This document shows, piece after piece, positions 41,679-54,149 of a DNA stretch of 64,000 nt. This DNA is from Leptobrachium leishanense (taxonomy: Eukaryota; Chordata; Amphibia; Anura; Megophryidae). Both the position numbers and the translations under genes were made by a program. The stretch covers positions 350,012,442 through 350,076,441 of the forward strand of contig CM019063.1 in NCBI GenBank assembly GCA_009667805.1, in the 5' to 3' direction. How positions within the stretch are numbered: position 1 is the first letter of the stretch; each line of letters begins with the position of its first letter. The notes beneath the pieces were generated by a model. It had not been told where the DNA came from, did not search any database, and saw only the letters and a program-made list of their open reading frames with translations.

Positions 41679-42137
41679 GGTTCACGCGGACATCGCTAGT
41701 GACCGATTTGGTGACTAGCAGCCAGGGAATTCAAATTCCTAGCTACTGGTGATGCTGGGTGAGGTAGAGGAAAATTGATTAACTCAGCAGTTTCTCCAGA
41801 TCAGCGAAAGGGGTGGGGAGCAATGAGAGACACTCCTTACTTCTTGGGCCCTTTAACCGCTTGACTGCTAAGGATGCGCTCAGCGGGCCAAGCAGGATTT
41901 GGCTGTGGAGGACGCGCTGAGTGCATCCTGTCATTGCATCCTGCGATAGGCCGGTATTTCGCTGTCAACCCAGCCTCCGGGACCCTGGCCGGCTTATTAG
42001 CGTCATCGCGCCCAGCGCGATGACGTCTATTTCAGGCACCCCCGCTAGAGCAGGGAAAGTGCCTATCGGTAAGGGGCAGGAAATAAAGCCAGGCACTGCT
42101 TGGAAGTGCACAGTCTGCGCATCCAAGCGGTGCCTGC

Positions 42138-42152
42138 CTTTAATCCCTTAGG
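42138..42152. repeat. 15-bp target duplication, left
   Basis: CTTTAATCCCTTAGG, identical to 43058-43072. Confidence 0.9.
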
Positions 42153-43057
42153 TGAAAAGTTGTGCCCGAATGCAAACCCAAGGTGGATAATTGGAGTGGG
42201 GGTCTCTTGCTCCACAGCCCCAGCAGTCACAAGTGAATAAAGAAACTCCAGAGTCCACGATAAATTTCAATGGATTTAATCCAACAACAGGAAAAAAGGC
42301 AACGTTTCGACCATGACTGGTCTTTGTCAAGCCTAAAACACAATGACAGAACAGGGAATAAATAGCACCACAGACTGGTTAAGCAATCAAACAATCATTG
42401 CAACCAGTCCGTGTGTGCCAACCCAACAATTAAAAACAATAGTCTACAATTGGATACATCGATTAACATATTAACTTATGTAATTATATATACAATGCTT
42501 ATTAACATACAATAATTGGCGATGAATTGTAGAACAATGCCTATGAGAGAAAGAAGTGACTTAGTAATTATAAATGTGAAGGTAGAGGATTACCCCTCTA
42601 CTACAAAGGGTCTAGGTTGACCCCATAGTGAAAATTTACTACCCTGAGGTAGTAAATTTTCACTATGGGGTCAACCTAGACCCTTTGTAGTAGAGGGGTA
42701 ATCCTCTACCTTCACATTTATAATTACTAAGTCACTTCTTTCTCTCATAGGCATTGTTCTACAATTCATCGCCAATTATTGTATGTTAATAAGCATTGTA
42801 TATATAATTACATAAGTTAATATGTTAATCGATGTATCCAATTGTAGACTATTGTTTTTAATTGTTGGGTTGGCACACACGGACTGGTTGCAATGATTGT
42901 TTGATTGCTTAACCAGTCTGTGGTGCTATTTATTCCCTGTTCTGTCATTGTGTTTTAGGCTTGACAAAGACCAGTCATGGTCGAAACGTTGCCTTTTTTC
43001 CTGTTGTTGGATTAAATCCATTGAAATTTATCGTGGACTCTGGAGTTTCTTTATTCA
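42153..43057. mobile_element. Core-less palindromic PLE-type insertion
   Basis: Arms 42233-42643 and 42648-43057 pair almost perfectly (positions sum to 85291) around a 4-bp spacer CTGA. An unpaired 80-nt tail (42153-42232) is on the left only. The target duplication is 15 bp. Near the outer end of each arm lies a degenerate hammerhead: on the plus strand 42958-42995 has GGC, UUGACAA, GACC/GGUC stem II, GAAACGUU, GCC. Core changes (C3 to U, G8 to A) should abolish cleavage. No protein is encoded. Confidence 0.85.
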
Positions 43058-43512
43058 CTTTAATCCCTTAGGGGCTGGATCGAGATTTGGTGCCAGATTG
43101 TGGCCCTCTCCAGGAGCTGGCCAACATCTTGGATGTTGGCCAAGCTTTCGAGATCTCCCCCTGCCTACTGGCGTCATCATGCATGGATGCAATGACGTCA
43201 GTTCGGGAGTTAACCCCTAGCTGCCACCTAGGGGGTACAATGACCCCCGTATCTCCACCATATCTCCTAATCCGTGGCAGCTAGTGGTTTATGTTTGGTA
43301 TCATTTGAAAGACCAGAGCATGGCCTTTCCAATGATACTAAACATGACCTTATTAAAAGTAAAGGAAAAAGAAAAAAAAATTTTTTAAAAGATATTTTTT
43401 TTTAATATTAATGCAGCATCATAGTGAACAATAGAAACATAGAAAAATGTCGGCAGATAAGAACCTTTCGGCCCATCTAGTCTGCCCAATTACATGAATA
43501 CTTTACCTGGAT

Positions 43513-44650
43513 TTATATTTTGTTTAGGATAGCCTTATGCCTATCCCATGCTTGCTTAAATTCAATTACTGTTTTGGCCTCTACCACTTCAACTGGAAGG
43601 CTGTTCCATGTATCCACCACCCTCTCAGTAAAATAATGCTTCCTGATGTTACTTTTAAAAATTTGCCCCTCTAATCTAAGACTATGTCCTCTTGTTTTGC
43701 TACTTTGTTTCCTTTTAAATATACTCCCTTCCTCTACCCTGTGGATTCCCTTTACGTATTTAAATGTTTCTATCATATCTCCTCTGTCTCGTCTTTTTTC
43801 CAAGCTGTACATGTTAAGATCATTAAGCCTTTCCTGGTAACTTTTCTCCTTCAAGCCATACACCATTTTAGTAGCCCTTCTCTGAACTCTCTAAGATGTC
43901 TATATCCGATCCAGGACCAGCACCTTACTTGCAATACCACAATACAAAAAGACAGTGGCTCGATCCTCATTTTCCTACAGAGCACCACAAATATGGAATA
44001 ACCTCCCAGACACCATCAAATCTTCCCCCAGTCTTAAGTCACTCAAGAGCTCCTTACTAACATACCTGAATACAGAATGCACCTGTAAACATGTAACATA
44101 GTGACTATATACAGAATGTACCTGTGAACATGTAACATAGTGACTATACACAGAATGTACCTGTAAACATGTAACATAATGACTTTCCTACATATTTATT
44201 TTCTGTTAATCTGTATATGTGTTTTTTTTTTAATTATATCTTGCATTGTATTACTTTGTATTTCTGTAACTGTAACACTTCAATGTTCTTGAACCCAGGA
44301 CATCCTTGAAAAGGAGAGAAATCGCAATGTATCCTTCCTGGTAAAATCCTTTATAAATAAATGTCTATATCCTTCTGGAGATATGGTCTCCAGTACTGCA
44401 CACAGTACTCCAAGTGAGGTCTCACCAGTGCTCTGTACAGTGGCATGAGCACTTCCCTTTTCCTACTGCTAATACCTCTCCCTACACAACCAAGCATTCT
44501 GCTAGCATTTCCTGCTGCTCTATTACATTGACTACTTACCCTTAGATCCTCTGAAATAATAACCCCTAAATCCCTTTCCTCAGATGTTGAGGTTAGAACT
44601 GTATCAAATATTCTATATTCAGTCCTTGGGTTTTTACGTCCCAGGTGCAT
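43513..44650 (-). pseudogene. CR1 LINE ORF2, C-terminal part, interrupted
   Basis: The post-RT segment is read in two exon-like blocks on the minus strand. The first (44650 to about 44373) has MHLGRKNP, STSEERDLGVIISEDLRVSSQC and LVRPHLEYCVQYWRPYLQKDI. The second (about 43895-43513) has MVYGLKEKSYQERL, YSLEKRRDRGDMIETFKYVKG and FTERVVDTWNSLP. These are standard CR1 C-terminal blocks, in order. The inserted LINE falls exactly between DI and the following residues. The catalytic RT motifs lie upstream of the truncation and are missing. Confidence 0.88.
43908..44360 (+). mobile_element. Short LINE 3' end nested in CR1
   Basis: Bounded by ATGTCTATATCC at 43896-43907 and 44361-44372. Its reading frame encodes FSYRAPQIWNNLPDTIKSS and SLKSLKSSLLTYL, the C-terminal tail of a Rex1/CR1-like LINE. 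The 3' UTR follows, with a tandem GTAACATAGTGACTATA-type unit (44090-44190). It ends in the CCAGGACATCCTTGAAAAG tail and TATAAATAA. Confidence 0.85.
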
Positions 44651-44915
44651 TATCTTGCATTACAATGATGCTGCACTAACGATTTTTTTTTTCTTTTTGG
44701 GGGGTTTAGCTAAAATCACGTAACTTTGCAGAAAAATTAAAGTAATGGGTTTCCCCCAGTTCTAATTGTTTTAACAAGCGTACCCCATAGAATTAATAAT
44801 TGCAAAGGCTCAGATGATAAAATGTAAAAAAAATCACTTTACACGCTGTAGATGATTGAAAATTGAAATTATTCAATTTTTTTATTATAGTCTGGCAAGG
44901 CATGACGTATACATA

Positions 44916-46463
<1,548 letters not shown>

Positions 46464-46539
46464 TATAATAATTATATATTGTGAATCTGCCAAAATGAAT
46501 GCAGGGGTATGGAAATGACATCGCTGGACAAGTATTTTT

Positions 46540-46905
46540 TTTTTTAGATGCAGTCCGGGGGGCAAGAAGCCCGCCGGACTGCGGGCTAATTATAGGGATG
46601 CCCCGGATACCGGAAGTCAGCATTGAGCTGGCTTACCGGCATCCGAGGGGCTGGGGTGGCTGTCCGAACGCTCTAACGGCATTCGGACAGGCCCCTGCAG
46701 CTGACCGCATTTCTTCTAGTCTCCCAACGGCCGATTGTTGGGAAGCCCCCAGGCGCGATCTCGCGAGATCGCGCCTGGGGGCTTCCCAACGACCAGCCGC
46801 TGGGAGACTGTGCAGGTGGTGCTCGTGGAAGGTAACTGAACGCGGCCAGTTGCAGGGGCCTGTCCGAATGCCGTTAGAGCGTTCGGACAGCGCCCCATGT
46901 CTGGT
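46540..46905. repeat. Large GC-rich hairpin (module F)
   Basis: Outer arms GCTGTCCGAACGCTC, GCATTCGGACAGGCCCCTGC pair with the complement ending at 46889. An inner stem CTCCCAAC..GTTGGGAAGCCCCCAGGCGCG folds on GCGATCTCGCGAGATCGC at 46755-46772. The apex has TCTCGCGAGA (46759-46768). It is followed by TG/TA microsatellites, not by the CTCATGGAT array. Confidence 0.85.
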
Positions 46906-46919
46906 CTGAAACCTGATAT

Positions 46920-47011
46920 GTATGTGTTTGTGTGTGATATATATTACACCTGCCCTCCGTGTGTGTATACATACATACATACAATGTGTATGTATGTAGA
47001 TACATAGCAGC

Positions 47012-47052
<41 letters not shown>

Positions 47053-47165
47053 TATATATATATATATCTACACACTGAGGACTGCAATGTGTGTGTGTGT
47101 GTGTGTGTGTGTATATACATACATACACATACACATTGCAGCCCTCAGTGTGTATGTATGTATAT
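46920..47165. repeat. TG/TA/CATA microsatellites
   Basis: A (TG) run at 47011-47042, (TA) at 47043-47068, (TG) at 47088-47112 and CATA/GTAT tracts between. GCAGCCCT..GTGTG recurs three times, giving a loose higher-order unit of about 70-90 bp. Confidence 0.9.
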
Positions 47166-47269
47166 ACTAGAGATGCACCGATACCACTTTCTTAAGACCG
47201 AGTACCGATACTTTTATTTTATGTCATGTGAAAGCTTTTCAATAAAAACAGACCTCATATAAAAATGAG

Positions 47270-48240
47270 AAAACAGTAGATGGTCCTGGTGGCGCAGTGG
47301 TGTACTATAAATCGTATCAACCCTAGCCTGATATTAGGCCCTACAGGTGCTCGTACTAGAGTCTAAGATCTAAAAATGTCGCCAGGAACCTTCAGGTCCC
47401 GAGAGACGTACAATTAAAAATGAGAAGTGCAAATTACAATTGATACATAAATGCAGTAGCAAAGCCGAGAGACATGCAAGGATTATGTATAACAATAAAG
47501 TGCATGTGCTTATGAAACCATTCCTAAGTAAAGTGCATACACAGGTGGTGCGCTAAAAGCGCAAATCGCTGATAGTTCTTTGGAGGGTTGTACAGTCAAT
47601 AAGTCCTAAGCCACAGTAAAGTGCACGTGCAAATAACATGAAAAAGAACCGGAAAATTTTGTCGCCACTAGTGGTTGCACAGCGTATGAGCCGTGTTGTA
47701 GAGATAAACGGTCCACTGCCACAGCTCCTCTCCTCAATGCGTGGTTTATATAAGGGGAGAGAGAAGAAAAAATAATAATAGTACAGACTGCTTCAGGTAT
47801 TTATGGTGAGGATAGAACAAGAATCTCACTCACGGATTACAGAGCCTAGTGTGTCCCTGGCTCTGGGTTGAAGCGCCTCACACCAGATATAGGGTGGCGT
47901 ATCCCTTCTTTGTCCTACAGTTGGCCTCAGATGAAATACAAGCAGATAGACAGTGCTCCCATAGCGTAACACATTCGGTAAAAGTGGCAGCAAGTTAAAA
48001 AGCTGATCAATCTCACTCACCAATGGTGGAGCCTCGGTTTTCTCAGGCTCGGCTTGTAAGCATATGGTACCATTTAAATCGGTGTGTACCTCACCTCTCT
48101 CGCCTGGAACGTCTGTTTCTTTCCTTCTTCTATGCTGGTACTCCACCTCCAGAAAAATTTAGGGAGGAAAGAGGGGGGAAAGACCAGGGTAATAAACTAG
48201 ACGTGGCTCTTGTGGAGCAGCTTCCACAGTCTAGATGGTC
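47270..48240. other. hAT interior, nothing recognised
   Basis: No coding region of known type. The 47286 stretch TCCTGGTGGCGCAGTGGTGT is vaguely tRNA-SINE-like but lacks a convincing B box. Confidence 0.4.
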
Positions 48241-48350
48241 TTAAATGAATAAAAATCTAAATAAAAATTAAAAAGCTGAGACCCAATAATAAAAACTTCA
48301 AAGGGTTTATTAGCATTACATAAAATAAGTCGGGGGGGGGGGGAATTACA

Positions 48351-48403
48351 GTGAACGCGTTTCAGCACTTCACCTGTGCCTTCCTCTAGCAGTGTGGTGT
48401 ATG
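48351..48403 (-). ncRNA. Degenerate hammerhead-like relic
   Basis: On the minus strand: CUAGAGGA, then stem II GGCAC/GUGC with loop AGGUGAA, then GAAACGCGUU. The core box is damaged and no stem I forms. It marks a PLE terminal-repeat fragment. Confidence 0.45.
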
Positions 48404-48479
48404 GGGGTAAAAATGCCCCCAGCTCACATGTATATATCCCCCCCAAGCTTTATGTGTGTGTGTGTAATATATATATAAC

Positions 48480-49020
48480 ACAAAACCATGGAGAGAGCAC
48501 TCCAGTCAAACACATTCAAAAAACCTGCAACAACCGCTTCATGCATGGGTGCATAATACCAGCTTTTACCTCCTGTTGAAAAATTCTTATTTGTAAGCTT
48601 TGTTGAATAAAATGGTGGAAATTTTGTTCGCAATGAACGGCCGTGAATTGCTTAAGCCTGCCAACAGCGTCAATGTAATCCACCCTCTGGCAGGTCCTAC
48701 TCTGCAAACCTAATGACTGCCATAATGGGATAAACTCACGGAGGAACAGGTCCTTTCTGGAGCTCCCGCAGATCAAGGTTAAATAGTACCTGGAGGAGGA
48801 GTGCCTGTGGCAGGGAGGGGTGCTTACCAAGAGATTCATATAGAAAACACATGGGGGGGGTAGCACTCAACCTAAACTAAGCATTGAGTGCGGGTGCATC
48901 TCAAAACTAAAATACAAAATAAAACCATGGAGAGAGAACTCCAGTCAAACACATTTGTATTTTATTTTTTAGATGCACTGAATGCTTAGTTTAGCTTGAG
49001 TGCTACCCCCCATGTGTTTC
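48480..49020. repeat. Direct and inverted repeat pair
   Basis: ACCATGGAGAGAG.ACTCCAG plus TCAAACACATT occurs at 48486 and 48924 in the same orientation. CACATGGGGGGGGTAGCACTCAA at 48849 is inverted at 48988-49015. This suggests stacked terminal-repeat fragments. Confidence 0.6.
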
Positions 49021-49069
49021 TAATATATATATATATAATATATATATATATATATAAAATTAGAATACC

Positions 49070-49390
49070 CCAGCTCGCATGTAGCTTGCCTCTAGCTCAC
49101 ATGAATATGTAGCTTGCCTCTAGCTCACATGAATATGTAGCTTGCCTCTAGCTCACATGAATATGTAGCTTGCCCCCAGCTCACATGAATATGTAGCTTG
49201 CCCCCAGCTCACATGAATATGTAGCTTGCCCCCAGCTCACATGAATATGTAGCTTGCCCCCAGCTCACATGAATATGTAGCTTGCCCCCAGCTCACATGA
49301 ATATGTAGCTTGCCCCCAGCTCACATGAATATGTTGCTTGCCCCCAGCTCACATGGATATTGCTCTCATGGATATGCCCCCAGGTCTCAC
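49070..49390. repeat. 27-bp minisatellite (module C)
   Basis: About eleven units of AGCTCACATGAATATGTAGC followed by TTGCCCCC (TTGCCTCT in the first three). The last units shift to CTCACATGGATATTGC and CTCATGGATATGCCCC, linking it to arrays A, B, D and E. Confidence 0.93.
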
Positions 49391-49394
49391 AGAC

Positions 49395-49735
49395 CTATAT
49401 TGAACGCTGGGGAAGCGTGCCGCGTGCATGAAAAGCACTCGGCCAGCGTTCTCCTCCGGCGAGCAGCAATACTCACCATTCCGAAGGTCCGGTCGCATGG
49501 CTGCAGCACGATCACGTGGCCGCTGGGCGCCTCTGTGACGTTGCCTCCAGCCGAGAGGCAGCGTCACAGAAGCACCCGGCGGCCGCGTGAACGCGTCACA
49601 GCCGTGCGACCGGACCTTCGGAATGGTGAGTATTGCGGCTCGCCGGAGGGGAACGCTGGCCGAGTGCTTTTCATGCACACGGCCAGCTTCCCCAGCCCCG
49701 CGGATACCGGCAAGCCGGCCCAGCGCTGGCTTCCG
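49395..49735. repeat. GC-rich hairpin (module C)
   Basis: Arms GGGAAGC..GTGCATGAAAAGCACTCGG and CCAGCGTTC..ACTCACCATTCCGAAGGTCC pair with the complement ending at about 49700. The apex is near the GAGGCAGCGTCACAG block at 49555. It contains CACGTG near 49514. Confidence 0.88.
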
Positions 49736-49845
49736 GTATCGGGGGGGGGGGGTTTATCGGGCCATTTGCACGAGTACTAAGTACTCGTACAAACGGCAGT
49801 ATCGGCACCGATACCGATGCTAGTATCGGTATCGGTGCATCCCTA

Positions 49846-51568
49846 CCCAGTGGTAAGGGGTTAAAGATATGTTATTTCCAGGGACATGCAGTCAGAGCCT
49901 CACCTGCCATAATTCCATTAAGTGGGAACTGTAAATTTTTTAAATAAAAAATGTGAATCATCACACCGCGGTGGCAGCCTGCTCTGAGCCTAATCAATTT
50001 GCCTAGTTCAAGCTGGCTAATAGATTCATTGAAGTCTGCAGCGCACGTCTGGCACTGCCTACTTCCTGTGCCTCAGAATTGCTTGGACCAATGGGAAAGC
50101 ACCATTGATCTCAAGCCATTCAAAAACCCCTCCATGGGAGGCATGCCTCCCATGCTTTGATTGTCCAGGACAGTCATGTGATTGTCGTTGTCAGTAATGG
50201 GGGCGTGCCACGGGGCTTTGTGCCTGGAGGCACATCCTGGAGAGCAGCAATAAGATCCTGGGGAGCACTGAATCTGAACCTACGTAACTCTGATACTAGT
50301 CAGTGCGTCACCAGCCACTGACCTCACCGCACGTCACTGGTCTGCCTGTAAGAATCAACGAGGTCTGTTTTCACCAGTAGATCCCACAATTTTTTTTATT
50401 TTTTTTCTGTAAATGAAGAGGCGGGCGGGATGAAATTGTTCAATAATTCTTGGCTCCTTTTTGTTCTTCACCATGCTTGGATTAGTGTATCTGTGCTGTG
50501 CATTTTCCAAAGCTTTTTGTGAAATGTGTAAAACTCTCTTCTGAGTAGAGACTATACTACACATATTTTACTACCCATATGATTTTATTGAATCATGGGA
50601 AGTTAACAAATATAGGAAAAAATAAAAGTTATGGACAGAAATTGTTTGGAGATGGCTAAAATAGTAAAATTGTGTAGATTTGCTCATTTTAAATTTTTGT
50701 GCATTAGTTTATCATTTACAGATATAACGGTGGAATGTAAGATTCAGACCTACATGGTGTTCCTTATCTTGCACAACCTCACACGGGTTCTGTATAATTA
50801 GTGTACAGGCAGAACACCATAGCCTTTGTGTCAAAGATAATACAAATGGTCAAATCTCCTGCTTATGGGGATTTGTTGTCATCATTTGATTATTAGCAAT
50901 GCAGCTTCTCAAAACATAACAATGGAAGATAAAACTGTGGCATTGTGTCTGTTTATGGAAAGTACAGTAATACCTTGTAGCTGTATTGGGATTTTCAATC
51001 CGTCATAACCCCCGATCTTATCCCTATACAGTAATGAGTGACCCCAGAGCTCCCAATGTATTCTGCCCTCTCTCTGGCTGTTGTAAAGCAGCAGGAAATT
51101 GTTTGAATTTTTTGTTAGCGAGACTGCTAATTACAGCTTGTTTTATCTCGCTTGATTGCGACTTGAGAGAGCTAAAACCGTGGATTTTGTTTCTCCACAG
51201 GGGGCACACTAATCTTGCCTTCAGATATGCAGATGGGGTTTTGATATGCTAACGGTTGCTTTTCAATGTGTTCCAAAGCAAAATAGTGAACTGGATTTTG
51301 GTAGTGAAGGGGTTAAGAGTTGAACAGTCCCATGTACCCATGTAGGTTACTATGGTGACGTGTCCTGGTCAGCCGAGAGTTACGCAAACGTGCACAGGTG
51401 GAGTGCAACACAGATGAGGACACGCCACTTCCAGATTCGGGTTGGCGAGGTCCGCGGTGCTACGATACAATATTGGTGAGTGCCCTTTTCTATTTTATTG
51501 TATATAGCAGCTTTGTGATGGACACTGTAACCTTGAAAACCTTGTAACCTTAAAGGCTTGTCAAGCCA
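49846..51568. other. Unclassified sequence
   Basis: No gene or complete repeat. A TTAA-MITE-like right end (GTAGTGAAGGGGTTAA) lies at 51300-51316. Other termini were not found. Confidence 0.4.
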
Positions 51569-53060
51569 AAGAGTCTTTTTAACCTCTTGACTGAGAGGGT
51601 AGAACTTAGAGGATCAATTGTTGTATTGTTAGACAGGTCCGAGCACGGCCTTTCCACAGATATCAAACATGAACAGGTTTTTTGTTTTTTTTTAAAAAAA
51701 AAAAAAAATTCTAATGCAGTGCCATTGTTCACTTTCCAATTATAATTAACATGCCAGCAAGAGTGGAGGCGATGGCACAATGCGTTATTATGCATCCTAA
51801 ACTGCCGAACGTCTGCGAGGTGCACAGGGGTGGTCTTTTGAAATCCTCAGTCTCTGATTTTTACAATGCATAGGGTCAGTTGGAAAGATCAGAATCTGGT
51901 CTAACGATACTAAATATGACCATATAATGTGTACAAAAGGAAAAATTAATTGCCATATGTACCTTTTTTTTTTTTCTTCTAAGACGGGGCATTATGTGCT
52001 TTTACTTTTCATAACGTGGGGTCCTGTATGCACGTGCAGAATGCTTCCCTCGCCCTCAGTATCCTGCAGGAGTACTGATTCTGGCCCAAAACCCAGGCAA
52101 TAACTAGAGCTCCTTGCAGGGGAAAAAAGCAAACTGGAACTGACTTTATTTACAGTTTCAATTGGAAAACACACACTGTACAGAAACAACGGAAACACAC
52201 CCCAGTGTTCCTTGCTGAATACACCCCCACACCCCCTGGTGTAATAAACAATTGCTGGGGGCGGGTGGCAATGGAGTCTGGCTTGAGCCAGTTCCTGGGG
52301 CTTTGGTGATGCAAGCTGGGACAGACCAATACACATAAGCAAAACCACATGGAGAAAAAAAGGTTTGAAACCAGTGGTGGTCCCCTGCAGCCCTTGGCCG
52401 TGACACTTAGTACAGTGCATTGTTTGCTTTCTAACTCCTCTTCTCATTTTCCGCGCCGGTGTTCTGCCCATCGAGCGAACTTGCCATAATGGCGAACCTG
52501 TGTCACTTCCGGTGCATCTACGTCACCAAAAGTGAGGCGGATCAGCTGGATACAGCATCCGGAATGACAGTGAAACCTCTGATCTGCTGCAGATAAGCAT
52601 GCGGAATGCCAGATCAGCGAACCTCCGTCACCGGAGTGGTGTTGTGATTCAAAGTCAAACCTCTGATCAGCTGCAGACAGGAAGGAATTACTTCCTCATA
52701 TAACACACAACCCCCCCCCCTCCCACGGCTCTGTATAGCGCACAAGCCTACTGATTGAGCCACACACCCTGAATATATAGAGGAATCTCTAAATAGACAC
52801 GGTCTATTTCAATTTGTGTGTTATACAGAGTGCAGGGTTGGATGTTACACAGCAGGGTTGGATGACGTGACTGCAGTGGGCGGACCCTGGGTTGGTGTAT
52901 GAGGAAGGAATTCCTTCCTATCTGCAGCTGATCAGAGGTTTCACTGGCATTCCGGATGCTGTATCCAGCTGATCCGCCTCACGTTTGGTGACGTAGGTGC
53001 ACCGGAAGTGACGCGGGTTCGCCATTATGGCAAGTTCGCTCGATGGGCAGAATACCGGGA
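51569..53060. mobile_element. Multi-hairpin TTAA-type relative with foldback
   Basis: Begins near TTTTTAACCTCTTGACTGAGAGGG. Blocks such as GAGCACGGCCTTTCC and TTGTTCACTTTCC..TTATAATTAACATG recall copy 1 of the multi-hairpin family. It is strongly diverged. The foldback at 52470-53049 lies inside it. Confidence 0.45.
52470..53049. repeat. Foldback with about 130-bp inverted arms
   Basis: Left arm 52470-52600 (CCCATCGAGCGAACTTGCCA onward) is the mirror of 52917-53049. A second partial copy of CAGATCAGCGAACCTCCG..GATCAGCTGCAGA lies at 52610-52690. The loop is AT-rich with a C-run at 52710. Confidence 0.82.
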
Positions 53061-53339
53061 CCAAATGTGGAGGTGATGGCGCAATGTGTGATTTTTGCAT
53101 TGGTTCATCTAAAACACAAGATGTTGCACGACTTTGAGAAGAGCAGGGCTCCTTTATCCTGTCCAGTGATCTCTAACTTGACATTGTGGGTTGTAAAGAA
53201 TGGAGATATAGTCTTTCTACTGGTACCAAACACAACGACGTAAAAGAAACCCCCAAAAAACAAACAAATTGTCCTATTGAGAACTAATGAATCTGTATTC
53301 AGACTGCCAAATTGCACTGAAATTGGGTCAAAATTACCT

Positions 53340-53400
53340 GAATGTATCCATCCTGGTAAAATACTTTGCAAATAAATAAATAAATTTTGGTGTTTTACCA
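53340..53400 (+). mobile_element. LINE/SINE 3' tail fragment
   Basis: TGAATGTATCCATCCTGGTA, then AAATACTTTGCAAATAAATAAAT. Same tail family as 44281-44360, without coding sequence. Confidence 0.6.
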
Positions 53401-54059
53401 GGTTTAAACAGGCAACTAGGTTTTTGTAAAAATTAAAATATTTTATTTTGAAACCTTTTTTAATTTCTAATAATAACTTTTAACAGGCTTGGGCCTGCAA
53501 GGTCCGCACAACCAAAAACAGGGTCACAGTGGGTCACATTCTAAAGCCGTGTTTCCCAAAATTGTCCTCAGGACCCTCTAACAGGCCAGATTTTCCAGAA
53601 CACCTTGGGGAAATGCAGACCTAATACTACAATCACTGAGCAGCACATTATCTCTGCTGTGCTTCATATTTGAGAAACGCTGTCCTAAAGAGACCTGTCC
53701 CCAAACCCTGCAATCAACTAATATACCATAAATTAAATGGTTGGTCGCAATACACTAAATTTGCGTAATACCGTTACGAATAATAAATTGCAATAAAGAC
53801 TTGCAAATGAAGTTCAAGCTGCAAGGTCAGAAAAAACTAAATTAGGGTCACATCCTAAAGGGACCTTGTCACCAAACATTTTATAATAACTTGGTTTGGT
53901 GCCACATGCATAGATGAATAAAAGTAATATCCTTTTAAAGTATTTCTCAAAGGCTTATACAGCAGTATATCTAGGAGTGCAAGCTCAAAACAGAGTAATT
54001 CTGCAATACACATAATTAATTTTATAACATAACATGAATTGCACTTATTTCTCATCCCT
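53401..54059. other. Unclassified AT-rich sequence
   Basis: No gene recognised. The GGGTCACATTCTAAAG / GGGTCACATCCTAAAG string at 53531 and 53847 is a loose repeat. Confidence 0.4.
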
Positions 54060-54149
54060 CATCTGCACCTTTTCTCATGATTCCAGACGTCTGTTTCATA
54101 CTTTAAATCTGTTAGTACGCCCCACTTCCACTTAATCTTCCATGGATCG

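Larger units (their letters stand above)
43434..44660 (-). mobile_element. CR1-type LINE, 3' part, split by nested LINE
   Basis: The 3' end at 43434-43500 has the complement of the widespread CR1-type tail (ATAGAAACATAG, then GCAGATAAGAACC). The gene is split by a 453-bp insertion at 43908-44360 with 12-bp duplications. The 5' end is truncated near 44660. Confidence 0.85.
47168..49845. mobile_element. hAT-type element, non-autonomous (probable)
   Basis: Termini TAGAGATGCACCGATACC and, from the right, TAGGGATGCACCGATACC. The flanking 8-mers do not match (microsatellite on the left, CCCAGTGG on the right), so the element may be rearranged. The left end resembles the fragment at 60176. It contains unclassified sequence, a hammerhead-like relic, a minisatellite and a hairpin. 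No transposase. Confidence 0.65.

Noticed and set aside
47283..47330. tRNA-like start (GGTGGCGCAGTGGTGT)
   Set aside because: No B box at the proper distance and no cloverleaf could be drawn.
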